Positions 36,201 to 49,090 of a stretch of 64,000 bases of DNA are shown one piece after another. Origin of the DNA: Carallia brachiata (taxonomy: Eukaryota; Streptophyta; Magnoliopsida; Malpighiales; Rhizophoraceae); the NCBI GenBank assembly GCA_021464245.1, contig JADCRB010000025.1, positions 4,963,903 through 5,027,902 on the forward strand, in the 5' to 3' direction. The notes beneath the pieces were generated by a model that saw only the letters and a program-made list of their open reading frames with translations, made no database searches and had not been told where the DNA came from. Position 1 is the stretch's first letter; each line of letters begins with the position of its first letter. The translations under genes were made by a program, and so were the position numbers.

Positions 36201-37954
36201 CTTAATGCAAAAAGACTTCGAAGAACAACCATGAAATCATTTTTAGAATAAATACTTCAGTGATAGAAGAGAATTGGTGATTTTTTTTTTTTTGGGTTGA
36301 AAGCTCCTTCAGTACCTGTTAATATAATATCTCCTTCAACGAGTGTCATGGAACTTATGTGGCTAAATGAGGTAAGGAATCCTAAGAATCATATCCTTGG
36401 TGGAGCCCTTCCGCCGTACTTCTCCATCTACCTGTATTGAAATAGACCCAGAGACCTCTATCAGGTCACACAACCACATCTGAAAGGAACGTACAAACTT
36501 TTGGACGGAAAAATGATGGTTATGATTTTCTGAGACCTTTAGCCAAAGTTCCAAGTTATGAGCGGTCAGGCACAATTGACTTGGGAAGCTGCAGACATTT
36601 GATGCAGAGCACAATATTAGAGCATCATCATGGGAATAGTGAACAAGAACACATTTTCCTACAGAAAAGAATCAAAAGAAAAAAGGTAAGTGGTCTACTT
36701 ATTAAATAGTGTTGAAATGGCTAAATAATGTACGTGGGTTATATCTTGATTCTATAGGTTTCTAGTTTCATAAATACCAATAAAAACCAGTGAGGAAGAA
36801 TTCAAAGCAAGTTTGTCCTTCATTAGTGCCTAGATATCCCATCCCAACCATGCATCGTGCTTGCTTTCACAGCGCACATTATTGCACGTAACCAATAAAT
36901 CTAAATATGTCAGCTCTATTTGCTCTGTCAAGATTGAAAATTATCATTAACATGATGCAATCAAGGAAAAAAGGACCAAAAAAACAAAAAAAAAGAACAG
37001 TCCATGGAAGCCCTGCAGCCTGAAAAGACGGTAGGAAAAAAAAAAGGCATCGGATAAATAACACAACAATTACAAATAGGCCCTATTACATTTCTGAGAG
37101 AAAAGATCTAAAAAAAACACTTAAAATATAATTTGTTCAATATAGCCTGTAATTATTTTGATTGTAAATATAATTAAGTAGAAAAAAAAATTATTATTAT
37201 TTCTTTGTATACTAAATTTAACTGATTGTATATTAAATTCAAACAATTATATTCAGTTATTTTTTTGACTCTTTTTTTTCTCGTAAGTGTAACTTTTTCC
37301 TTACAAATAACATAGGGAACACCAAAATGCACACAATAATTAAAAAGGAGTATGGTTTTATTGCTCAAGTTTACCTTCGCAAAAGCTTGGATTTCCCTTG
37401 CAGTCATATCCAAAGCAACAGCATAGCCTACAACATTATAAAAAAAAATGCTTTTTTTGTTGTTTTTTTTTTTTTATACTTCTAGCTTTTTTCTTTCTTT
37501 CTTTTTTTTTTAAATAAAAAATATTTCAAAAGATGATACTGATACAGTAATAATAAGGAGAGTGAGTACCTCTAACGTAATCCACGGCGGAGGCCTCGGC
37601 CACATCGCGAGCTTTCTGGCCGATGATTACGGCGAGCTCCACTTCGTGATCCAGCGACTCCAGAGGATGCGGGATCTCGATTTTGCCGTCGTTTTCCAAG
37701 AAAGACGACGTCGGTTTTAGGAACAGCATGGGCTCCTGATTAAAATAATTAGCAAATCAACGTCTTCGAAAAGTACAAATTAATAAGGCAATTGAATTGA
37801 ATTGAATTAAAAGAAAGAAAGAACGTGATTCCACCTTGGGGACAGCGTTGCCGAGCTCTTTGGCGTGAGTGGCGTAGTTCCGGCCAACGCCGACTATTTT
37901 TGTGCCGGCTTGGAGAAGCTTCTGTACCCCGGAAGTTGCCGCCGCCGCCGCCAT

Positions 37955-40900
37955 TCCTCTGCCTTGTTTTTACAGGGAAATAGCAGCTGCAGTTTTTCTC
38001 CCCCGTTGACCGCTTACGGACAAAAATCTGAAAATTGTGGCTTGTATTTATTTTTGAGTACATATTATTATTATTATTTTTTAATAATAAAAAAAATTTA
38101 TTGTGAGTATATCTGTTATCGGATCTATAAATTAAAATTGAAGTACTACTGTGTGCATCTTATTTAACCGAATCTTTACGTGTACCTTATTCAACACAAC
38201 TCATAAGAATGATCCTCATTTAAATACTGTTAGACCTGAGATTGATCAAAATGATTATTGAATTTAAAACTAACCCGTGTGCTTGCACAGCTAAATTAAC
38301 GATTAAAAAAGGTTACCTTCAAATACAAATACAGAACCCATTCGAAGTAGCTTTTTTCTTTTTTTTTTTTCGGAGATCATAAATATTTTAAGTCTTTTTA
38401 TTTTTGGTAATAGAATATAATATATATATATATTGGTCTATGGTAGTATAATGTTTTTTTTTTGGTCATGAATAATGGTAGTAGAATATTTTAAGTCTTA
38501 TTCGGTACGAATTACAAGCCTAGAAATTTACGTGAAGCCCAATCAGCCCATTATTTTGGGAGTTTGAATCGTTTGATGTGGGCCTTTAACACTGCAATAA
38601 TGGCCCACTTGGGATAATTATCTCAAGTGTCCTTTATTCAGGCCCAAAGTTGGTCTTTGCTTTTTCTATGCGAACTTCACTTTTCACGATTGGCACACCC
38701 AAGGTATCTATTTGTGTCATGAAAATGGGCCTCAATAGTTAGCTGCGATATTTTGGGTTAAATTTCTTTTAAGCACTAGTCGTAAATCTTAAACAAATAC
38801 AACTCGTAAATCTTAAACAAATACAACTCCTCCATAATCCATTGGTATGGAACAAAGTTAAAGTGGTAAATATGTTAGTGAATCCAAAACGCCCTGTGAA
38901 AATGTTAGCTGTGTTTTTTTTTTTTCCTTTTGGATTAAATTTTCCCAGAAAAGATTAGTTTCGAATCTGGCCAAGTTTGGTCAGCTTTGGAATAATTAGC
39001 AAAAGTCCCTTCTATTTGTCTGCGAGCATGAGATCGGCAGCAAATTTGTATTCCATGGAATGCTGACATTTCTGGTTCACATGCTTTCTGGGCCCTCAAA
39101 TCCAACTCATTCACGTGATAAGCATACAATAACCACATCCTTTCATCAATTAAGCTATGCTTACCCACAAGCCTTTCCTGAACTTGTTCTCAAATGCTTC
39201 CCCATATTTATGGTTTGCCCTTGTCGTTTGTGGTCATGCATTTTCCTTCTTAATTAATGATGAACTTGTTTGGTCCGAGTCGGGCCATATTATAGGTAGA
39301 AAGTCTTACCATCTAGAATTAATTCGTTAATTAGGCCTAAAGTCATGATAATCTGTTTGTTTTAAAAGATGAAACAACATGTGATCTTGTTGGTAATTAT
39401 GTAGGAATTTTAGCAAAATGTTCAAAAAAAAAAAAAAAAGAAATAGAGAAATCAATTTACTTGCCGAAATCATTAATGGTTGCCCAACTAGGAGCTGTCA
39501 CTTATGTACTTTGTTGAATTTGGTATTGGAAAAGGTCAATTATTAAGCTGCTATTTATATATATATCATAGAGTTCAAATACACGAACAAGTGAAAAATA
39601 GATAGCGACAATTATAATGCAACTGATTGAATTGTGTAATCAAATAATTATTTTTTATAATAAAAAATTGATAAAATTATCAACGTTGTATTATTTTTTT
39701 ATTATAAATATTAATTATTTATTTATACAATTCAATCGATTGATTGATTGTTCTGTAACTTTCTCTCATATTTTTTATGCCGTCCGTATATGTTTTTTAT
39801 ATATCATATAGGAAATGACTTCATTTAAATGTCAAACCAGAACAGAAAGAGCTCGTGCTGAGTTGTATATCGAAGACATTTCAACTAGAAAACCTTTTTG
39901 TACGCGAAGGGTTCGGGTTCAATTTTAATTGCATGAATATTCATCAAATTTATTGAAATTATACATATCTGAAGCTATTAATGATATGCATGGTAAATAA
40001 TTGATTGTATCTATAGTTGAGTTGAGATCATGATATAAAGCAAACTAAATTATAAGTTGTTATATTTGCATTACATATTGATCGGGCTGGGCAAACCAAC
40101 CAATCACTTGAAAGTCCGTCACATTGTAGGGCTAAATAATTATTATTATAAGGAAAATAGTTATGCGTGGTCATTAAGCCTCATAATTGTATTAGATCGA
40201 TGTCGCATTCTTGAGTGTGAGTTTGTGCACTAGATGAATATCGTTATTAGAGTGAAACTATTGACTGTAAAAGGTTGTGTTATATATTGTCTTTTCAGTT
40301 GTGTTCTCTATTAATGAATAAAATCTATTGAGTTTGAAAAATGTATAAAAAAGAAATCTAAAATTCCTATTTACAAGAAAAAAAAAGGGAATACGGGAAC
40401 TTAAAACTATTATTGCATGATCTTAACTTAGCCTAATATAAAATAACTTTAGCCATCGACACTTACTCAAGTATTGAAGATTTTGAATATTAATTTTAAT
40501 TAATAATTAAAAAAAAAAACATGCTGGCCACACGATCTGCTTATATGCATGGTGTTATGCCTGACGGTTACTACTTACTATGGATTAACACAATTTCCTT
40601 GCGAGTCATTCATTTATCAATGACTTAAAATTTTGTTAGAATAATGTGTTTTATGGATCCGACATATAAACCATGTACTCTTTTTTTTTAGTTATTACAT
40701 TAGTAGATTTTAAATACAGAGTTAGCCGCTCACATACATAGATTCCCCAACTTGTTGCGGAAAAGTACTTTTGCAGATTGTTGTCAATATGTGCGACAAG
40801 AACCGTTATAGCGAGCACGAAGAGACACGTACACACACATATATACCTGCACTGAAGTAGTGGGTGTCCAATGCTCAAAGATCATCCTCAAGCGACACAG

Positions 40901-42927
40901 TACAATGTCAAATCTCATCAGTGGATATTAAGCTCCATTCTTATATTTAAGACTTTAGATTGGGAGATATCGATTTTAACTCTTACAGTATTTAATCTAA
41001 GTACAAGGGCGTCTGGACAAAAAAAAAAGAGCCAGGACCAAATATTTTTGGCACAGCAGTTGTCCCCTTTTGACTTCATGAATATTTATTCTCCAATAAT
41101 CTGCAGCACCATAAGACACCAAGTAGTGTGGACAATCTGACTGAAGGAGATAATGTCCACTATTCATGATCCCTGCTTGTGCGGAAACTCGATCATTACT
41201 CAACGACCTTGACATCAATGCTAGGAATAACTGTTCAGGAATGCTAGATATAATATTTTTATAATATTTATGTGTATATTTTGTTATTTAACAAAATTTT
41301 ATAAACTTTAAGTTTGTTAAAATTTAATATATAATTCATATCTTTTATCTCTTTTAATATCTTAAACTTTTAAATACAATCATTTCCTAACATGTTTGCA
41401 AAGCTTTATGACCAAGTAATTTATTGTTAGAATTGTGATGCTTTCGCATTTAATTATGAATTTTTATATATATGGTAGATCTATCTTTCATTTACCTTTA
41501 CAACCCAATAAATTTCTATGTGGGAGGACGTGTTAGAGTTTAATGTATATATAATTTATATCTTAGGATTTATTCAATAAATTAAACTTTTGCATGCGGT
41601 TCCTTAAAAAAGTGAATCATTATAATTATAGAATAAAAATTTATTTATTTGTTTAATTTTTTTCGTTATAAGTCGATCATTTTAACGCAAAAAATAATGA
41701 TTCAATAATGTGAGATATTACAAATAGAGTAGGTTTTTTATAGTTAAAAATTCATTTTAATGTGGTAATTAAATATTTTAAATTTAGATTCAAGTATTTT
41801 AATAATAAGAATTTGGAACAAAAAGAAAAAAAAATGATTTGATCTAGATTAATACCGTGCCACTTCGCGACCGGGTCAATTAAGCTAGTCCAAGCGATTT
41901 ATTTGAATATTTGAAAAATGATTACTGTTAATTGAGGTCCAAAGACAGGCTAATGCCCCCATCATAGTTGGGGCATATACTAGTCAAAAGTACTAACTAG
42001 ACAAAAAGGATACGTTTAATTCCATATCTAGTAATAATTAATTGAGAATGTCAAACGCAGGGGACCAGGCTCCGCCCCCATCTATTAAGCAGCATCTTTT
42101 ACCCTAATTAGGGTCAGGTAGGCGGTAGTTAATCCCTTTGTCGAGGATTATTTCCATTTTTTCCCCATAATTCTTTTATCGAAGTTTTTATACTGAGATA
42201 TGATGAGATCTGCCATTGGCCACTCGGGGGATTTAACATTGTAGTATGTACTAGCCGTGGGAGAGGTGTGAAAAAAAGCATGTATCTCTCATATATTTTT
42301 AATTTAACACATTATTTTTAAATATAATTCATGTATAATTTTGCACTGTATTATAATTAAAATTTATTTAAATAAAATATAATAAAATTAATTTATATAA
42401 TATAAAAATATAATTGATTAAACTATCATAAAAATGTAAGTAAAAATAACAATCACTTTATTTCACGATATTTAAATTGCTCCACGCAACTCTGTAGTGC
42501 TTTTTTGTCTCGAAAGGCAACAGAATCTTAAGGACAGATTTCACGGAATTACTACTACAGATGTGGCCTTTGGATGCGTCAATATGTTTGCCCCTGTAAC
42601 CACTACTTCATTTTTTGTTAAAATGCCACTGGCTAGTTGGGAAGGTATCACCTCACATCTTGGACACGTTAGAGAAAAATTGATTGAAAATGAAATTGGT
42701 CGACAGGATCATCAAAAGTGGATGCCATGGTGGAAAAATTGTTGATAAGATTGGTCCCTTTGGTGGATGCACATGCATTGTTGCATCCAAGCGAGACACA
42801 AAAATTAGTTTTCGTGCATGGTCAGTGATTTGTAACGACTGGTTTAATTATGATGTTTATTTTCTTTTTCGGATGATTTGGGATTGCCGTCTCGAAAGAA
42901 ATAGAAAACAAGAGTGAAGAGGGGTTG
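37955..42927. other. Long gene-poor region
   Basis: About 5 kb between the FAHD1-like pseudogene and the gypsy element. No gene supported. It includes the 24-bp direct repeat at 38781-38828, a short TA repeat near 38420-38433, an A run at 39424-39438, and unremarkable AT-rich sequence. An open region at 42.5-42.9 kb has more balanced composition but no motif I can assign. Confidence 0.5.
38781..38828. repeat. Perfect 24-bp tandem duplication
   Basis: The unit begins CGTAAATCTTAAACAAATAC and occurs twice, head to tail, without differences, which points to a recent event. Confidence 0.9.
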
Positions 42928-43776
42928 TGTTACAGAACTAAATTTCTCTTTTAAATTTTTATCTTATAATAGTATTAAGTCATATTTACTCTCAACTAAC
43001 TCGCATACACAAGATTTTGGCACAATAAAACTTTGTAATCAAGCACACAACTTACGCACATATAAGAGATATAAGTAAGAGTATACCAGAATCTTTTCCA
43101 ACCTTTATTATTTTATCTCAAAGTATACAGAGGAACAAAATCACTGAATTCTCGATAGTGTTTCATTCTTTCTCTTTGAGTAATTTTTCTCTCACTGAAT
43201 ACAAATGACAAACCTATAAAGTCTATTTATAATTGATACTCTCAACTATTTAGGGTTTAGAGATAAATGTTATCTTCCCATGATCTCTATCATAGCTAAT
43301 AATCCTCATCTTTCCACGATTTTATCCACAACTCAATCCTGATAACTCTTATCTGCTACGATCATTCATCATTTGATCTCGATAAGTCTTATCTGCCATG
43401 ATCTTTAGCCATGCATGATCTAATAAGCATTACCTCAATACTTGACTAATAGGATAGCGCCACATACGTACGTCCCCACCTTTCACACGTTGTAAGAGAC
43501 TCAGTGTCACGCAATGTCATGCAAACTTGACCAAGATTTAGTCTTGTATTTGGTTCTCTTGGCTCGAGCCCAAGACCTATCTGATAGAGCCCATGAACCT
43601 GTAAGCCAATCCGTGTCTTGGTCTACCTTGGGACCCACATGTGGGTTTGTGCATATGCTGAAACGTCTCAACTTCCACCTTACCTTAATGAGTGCTCAGC
43701 CACTCTAAAATCTCATGTTAGAAATTGGTGTAAGGTACCACCAACTCGAGCATGCTAAGTGTTTAAGGGACTAATA
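42928..43776 (-). repeat. 3' LTR of the gypsy element
   Basis: Aligned with 48245-49090 along its whole length: CAGA(A/G)CTAAATTTCTC, CTCGCATACACAAGATTTTG and CTCGATAGTGTTTCA occur in both, in the same order. Terminal bases are approximate. Confidence 0.85.
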
Positions 43777-46700
43777 AACCACCTCACCAGTTGAAACTAA
43801 CGTCCTCGTTGGTAGGGTAGATAAGTAATCTTAAACTTGTTTCTCAAACTGCTATAAAGTCACATCTTTTTCCCAACCTGTCTCACTGTTTGGGACATTT
43901 TTTCACTTGACCAAGTACTCAACCTGTCTGCTTTTCTTACTTTACCCATGCGTTTTATGATCCAAGATTCTTTCCACTTCATACTAGAACTCAGTCTTAA
44001 TTGTGAGCGAAACACGTCGTGCTTGTTTCCTCAGAAGCTCATCTCTTGCTTCCTTGTAGAAGGACTTCAAGAAACTCACATAAAAAGTTGGATACACTTT
44101 CAACCTTTCTGGGAGCTGCAACCTATATGCAACATTACCAACTTTCTTTGCCACTGTGAATGAACCATCATACTTTTGAACCAACTTATGATACACTGAC
44201 TTACTGTTAATCTTCTTCAAAATTTGGGGATTAAGTTTCAGCAACACTTTATCCCCAACTTAGAACTGCACGTTCCTCTTTGCTTTGTTAGCATGCTTTT
44301 TCATCTGTTTCACTGCTTTGTTCAACCTATTTTAGGCTTCCTCAAGCCGCTCTTATTGGGAACTAACAAATCGGTGCGCTGTTGGACATCTCCCTCTTGA
44401 GCTAGTGTTGACCACATCATTAAAAGTAAAAGGCTACTGCCCCATAACTAGCTCAAAAGGACTAAGACCTGTGGAAGAAGACTTGTGAAGATTGTAATAA
44501 AATTAGACTAAATCCAATAACTCAAGCCAATTCCTCTGACATGTAGTCACATAGTGCCAAAGATATTCTTTTAGTAGGCTATTGATCCGCTCCATCTAAT
44601 CATCAGTTTGAGGATGGTTGGCAATAGAGAACTTCAATTTTTGAACCCATCATGTTGAACAATGAGGTCTAGAACTTGTCAATGAAACAAGGATCCCTAT
44701 CGCTCATAATATCCTCTGGCAAACCAAAGTATTTCACTACATATTTGTAGAAAAGTTTCGCTGCTATTTCTACCTGACATAAATGGGGGTAAGAATGAAC
44801 ACTGCATACTTAAATAACCGATCTACTACCACAATGGTAGATCTTATGCCATCAACCTTCAGGAACCTGCTAATGAAATCTATTGAAACTGACACTCATG
44901 GCTTCATTGGAATAGGTAGTGGCTGCAACAAACCTATCTCTTTTTGCCGCTTTATCTTGTTCTGTTAATAAGTGATGCACATCTTGACATACGCTTCAGC
45001 GTCATCTGTCATCTTCGGCTAATAGTAGTAGTGAGACAATAAGACCATCATCCACTCGACATTAGGATGACCAGTCCATTGTGAATTATGGAACTCCCAC
45101 AGTATTTCCTTCTTAAGGCCTGTACCATTAAGAACATACATATGTTTACCTTTGGCATGCAATAAATCATTATTGAGCCAATATCGCTTCACCACATCCT
45201 CCTTCACTTACTGTACCATTTACTAATATGTAGCATGGTTAGAGGCCTGTGCCTTGATTTTGTCTAGTAGGTCACTCTACACTTGAGTGAGACGCTTATC
45301 GACGACTTAGGGTATATGCAACCTGATTATACTTTCCTAGCTTGTGTTCTCAAGTGAAATCGTACTCAGTCAAGAACTCTTGCCATCGAATCTATCGTGC
45401 AAAAAGCTTCTTCTAAGTTTGAAAAAATGTGTTCGGCATATTAGCAATCCGAACCACGAACTTAGTACCCAACAAGTACACTCTACAGATAAAACATCTC
45501 TTTCTCATGAGCTAAGTACCACCGCTTTACTTTGTTGAGTTTCCAGCTCTCATAAAGAATAGGATGACTTTCTTGCACCAACGTACCTCCAGTGGTTTTG
45601 TTTGAGATATTAGTCAACACACTTAAAGGCAATTCGAACTCTGACAGCCTCAAGACCAGCTCCATGGACACCGTTACCTTCAACTTGTCAAAGGTTTCCT
45701 AACAATCTGTGGTCCACCTCCATGATCTATCCTTTTTAAGTAAGTTTGTCAATGGGGCCATTCTTTTAGAGTAAACCTGCACTAACTTTCAGCAATAGTT
45801 AGACAAACCAAGAAAGGATCTTAATTCAGACACTTTTTTAGGGATTGACCACTCTACTATTGCCTCGAGTTTTACCTCATCTATTTTCACATGCCCTTGA
45901 CTCATCTTATGCCCAAAAAATATAATCTCATGTTGGGCAAACTCACACTTTTTTTTCTTTACATATAACTAATGCTCTCTCAACTTAGACAATACCAACT
46001 TCAGGCGAGATAAGTGATCCTCCAAAAACTCATTATGCACAACAATGTCATCTAGATACACAACCATAAAACAATCAAAAAAATTATGAAACACATCATT
46101 TATCAAATTACGGAAAGTAGCAGGGGCATTAGTCAAACTAGATGGCATTACCAAGATTTATGATTTTTTCTTTATCTCCTTCTGCAATTCTAACGTGCTA
46201 ATGTCTAGATCGTAGATCCAACTTGGTGAAATATCAGGTTTTGACCAGCCTATCAAACAAGTCTGCTATCAATGGGATAAGGTACTTGTTCTTTATTATT
46301 ACCTTATTCAACGCCTTATAATCCACACACATCAACAGGGAGCCATTTTGTTTTTTCTAAAACAACACCAAGGCACCATATGAGGGCACCATTGTGTAAT
46401 CCACACACATCAACTACTTCCTCAGTTATGCTAATACTAATAGACTCATGCAATATAGGGCTTGTATTGGGGGTTTGTAACCAAACACTAAATTGATCTT
46501 GTGGTCAATGGCATGCCTTAGAAGAAGACACTTGGGGAGTTCATGAGACATCACATCAGTGAACTCACTCAATTGATCCGCAACACTGTCAAGCACCTTC
46601 GCAGTAATACCTTCTTTGATCTCCATTAAAACCGTAAGGTAGGTGACTTATCCCTTCTTCAAGTCATACTCCACCTGCATAGCTGATAACATACTACCTG

Positions 46701-48234
46701 ACTTCTAACTAATACTAGAAGAGGGAGTGAATTTTCCAAACACAGAGTTTGGATGATCCTTATGTATGAACATAAGACCACCCAAATGAGGCAATAGAGT
46801 AACTTTTACCCTCACAAAAAAATCGATTTCCAGTATGATATCAAAATCATCTAATGGAACCATAGAAAAATTAAACTTACCTGGCCAACTATCAGTAGTT
46901 ACGTCTATTCCTAGTGTCGTGCCAAACACCTCTCGGACTACCAAGTTGACTGCCTTCATTTGAATCTCAATTTTGGTGACTTTCAAACCCAGTGACTCCA
47001 CTATCCTCTCAGCAACAAAGTTGTGGATAGTACTCATGTCAGCCATCGCCATCAACTCTTTATTATTGAGCTTGATCTTCACATGCATCAAGCCAAATTG
47101 TGGGGCACGTCCAGCTTGTACAACACTCACCAACTACAGAAGATTGACACGAGAGGGGCTAACATCATCTGCGATGCTACTTCTGCCACTCTCCTTAGTA
47201 ACTATAATACTTAACTTCTCCCTCTTGGGACACTTCTTAACCCTGTGTTGTCCATTACAAGCAAAACAACCAGAGTTAGACTTGCATTTACTTTATTCCT
47301 AATAGACAACTTTACCTTTATCCTTACTGCTACTGTTGTTATTATCTTTATTACCTTCCTTCTTTTTTTTGCCCTTGTCTTTGGGCTGCTTTCTAGCATT
47401 AGAATTGGAGGACTTGTTGACCTAAAAATCAACTAAACCATCAACTGTAGCTATTGCAGAGGTAGATACTTCACCCATTATCTTCTAAGTTTGAGTTGAG
47501 CCCATTGTTGAAGATTGAAAAGGAAGTTGAAAAGTTTGTCCTTATCCGACATATTCTGGATGTCAAGCATCAAGGAACAGAATTCCTTTACATAATCACA
47601 AACTGCGTTGTTCTTCTTCAACTTCTTCAGGAACTCTCTTGCAACCTATGATGTGTTGCAGGATAAGAACTGATCCTTCAACTCCTTATTCAGGCTCTCT
47701 CACGTCTTGATCTTAGGCCTACTTGCACTTACATCGTCATCCAACTGAGTCTGCCACCACAACTTAGAGTCCTTGGCTAGATACATACTAGTCAGATTGG
47801 CTTTAATGGTCGTCTAAGCACTCGAATAGAGTTCAAATATTACAACATGTCCTATAAAAAATTCTCGATCTTCTTGGCATCCCTCGCTCCCTTAAAGGTT
47901 TTAGACTCCGACTCCCTTGAAGGTTTTAGATTCCGATACCTTTATCTTGGTCGAGTCATCCATATGACCTCCGCTTGATTGAAAGCTTACAACCTTCTTG
48001 AGGATGGCTATTTCTGCTACCATCTCATCAAGTCGAGAAGCTGTGTTTGAAGAGGCCACCATCTCATGTTGCTGCTGTAGATCGATTATGTAATGCTCAT
48101 GGAACTCCAATATTTAGAACACGATGAAATTTGGATCCTCCGGAAGTTCACTAAATACCTCAAAAAGTTTGGCTACACGCTCATGAACTGCATCAAAACT
48201 CGAATCACCTGCCATTGGTCGAACCTTTATACTA

Positions 48235-48243
48235 TGATACCAA
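48235..48243 (-). other. Primer-binding site, initiator tRNA-Met type
   Basis: Immediately inside the 5' LTR, the minus strand reads TTGGTATCAT. TGGTATCA is the usual plant initiator-methionine tRNA primer site; the next bases deviate from the canonical site, in keeping with decay. Confidence 0.75.
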
Positions 48244-48244
48244 C

Positions 48245-49090
48245 TATTACAGAGCTAAATTTCTCACTCAAATTTTTACTTTATGATGGCACTAAGTTAC
48301 ATTTAGTCTCAGTCAACTCGCATACACAAGATTTTGGCACAATGGAATTTTTTAATCAAGTACACAACTCACATATTCATAAAAGATACAAGAGTATACA
48401 TGAACCTTTCTCAACCTTTATTGCTTTATCTCAAAATATATAAAGGAACAAAGCCACTGAACTCTCGATAGTGTTTCACTCTTTCTTTTTGATTGATTTC
48501 TCTCACACTAAGTACAAATGACAACCCATAGGGTCTATTTATAATTGACACCTCTCAACTATCTAGGAGTTAGAGATAAATGTTATCTCCCTATAATCTC
48601 TATCATGGTTGATAATTCTTATCTTCTCACGATCTTATCCACGACTCAATCCTAATAAGCCTTATCTCTCACGATCATCCATCATTTGATCTTGATAAGC
48701 TTTATCTACCCACAATCCTTAGTGATGTACGATTTTATGAGTATTATCCCGATACTTGGCCAACAGGATAGAGTCAAACCTGCACGTCCCCACGTTCCAC
48801 ACGTCACAAGAAAATCGGTGCCACGAAGTGCCATGCAGACTTGTTTAAAACTTAATCTTGTGTTTGGGCCTCTTGGTCCAAGTTCATGACCCATCTGATG
48901 GAGCACACGAACCTATAGCCCAGTCCATGTTTTGGTCTATCTTGAGACCCACATGTAGACTCGTGCTTATATTGAAACCTCTTAACTTTCACCTTACCTA
49001 AATTAGTATCCAGCCACTCTAAAGTCTTATACTAAGAAATGATATAAGGTGCCACCAACTCTAGTATATTTAGTGTTCAAGGGACTAATA
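48245..49090 (-). repeat. 5' LTR of the gypsy element
   Basis: Partner of the 42.9-kb LTR. On the minus strand transcription would start here. Its internal border touches the primer-binding site. The outer end near GGGACTAATAG is approximate, and I could not confirm a 5-bp target duplication. Confidence 0.85.

Larger units (their letters stand above)
34792..37954 (-). pseudogene. FAHD1-like acylpyruvase/oxaloacetate decarboxylase, broken
   Basis: Homologue of FAHD1, a fumarylacetoacetase-fold enzyme. Exons on the minus strand: 37954-37835 (GVGRNYATHAKELGNAVPK), 37735-37570 (EPMLFLKPTSSFL to HEVELAVIIGQKARDV), 37427-37375 (GYAVALDMTAREIQAFAK), from 37019 (AAGLPWTV), 36588-36537 (LPKSIVPD, HNLELWLK), 36431-36316 (VDGEVRRKGSTKDMILRIPYLI, then SHISSMTL) and 34931-34792 (TPPGVGTVEAGQQITAGITG). 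The junctions join in frame except for clear damage: the conserved segment after LPWTV (family KGQDTF-type) is absent and replaced by T-rich sequence; one extra base lies between VPD and HNL; one extra T lies between PYLI and SHIS. So it cannot make a full enzyme. Introns hold a MULE MITE and another AT-rich element. Confidence 0.85.
42928..49090 (-). mobile_element. Old Ty3/gypsy LTR retrotransposon
   Basis: Two LTRs of about 850 bp flank an internal region that reads on the minus strand in Ty3/gypsy order. Gag-like sequence is at about 47.4-48.2 kb, with a zinc-knuckle remnant near 47.25 kb. A degenerate aspartic protease follows at 47133-46705 (the active-site DSG is replaced by ADMST). 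Reverse transcriptase is at about 46.5-45.9 kb with PSSLTNAPATF and an intact YLDDI, then an RNase H remnant at 45.7-45.4 kb. The integrase zinc region (HNSQWTGHPN) is at 45.2-45.0 kb and the integrase C-terminus (VYPTFYVSFLK) at 44.25-43.98 kb. Many stops and frame breaks are present. The LTRs differ at many sites, mostly transitions, so the insertion is old. It is not able to encode its proteins. Confidence 0.92.

Noticed and set aside
42497..42917. Possible lectin or enzyme fragment left of the gypsy element
   Set aside because: A GGKIVDKIGPFGG-like stretch recalls jacalin lectins, but no other family feature follows and the frame is short.
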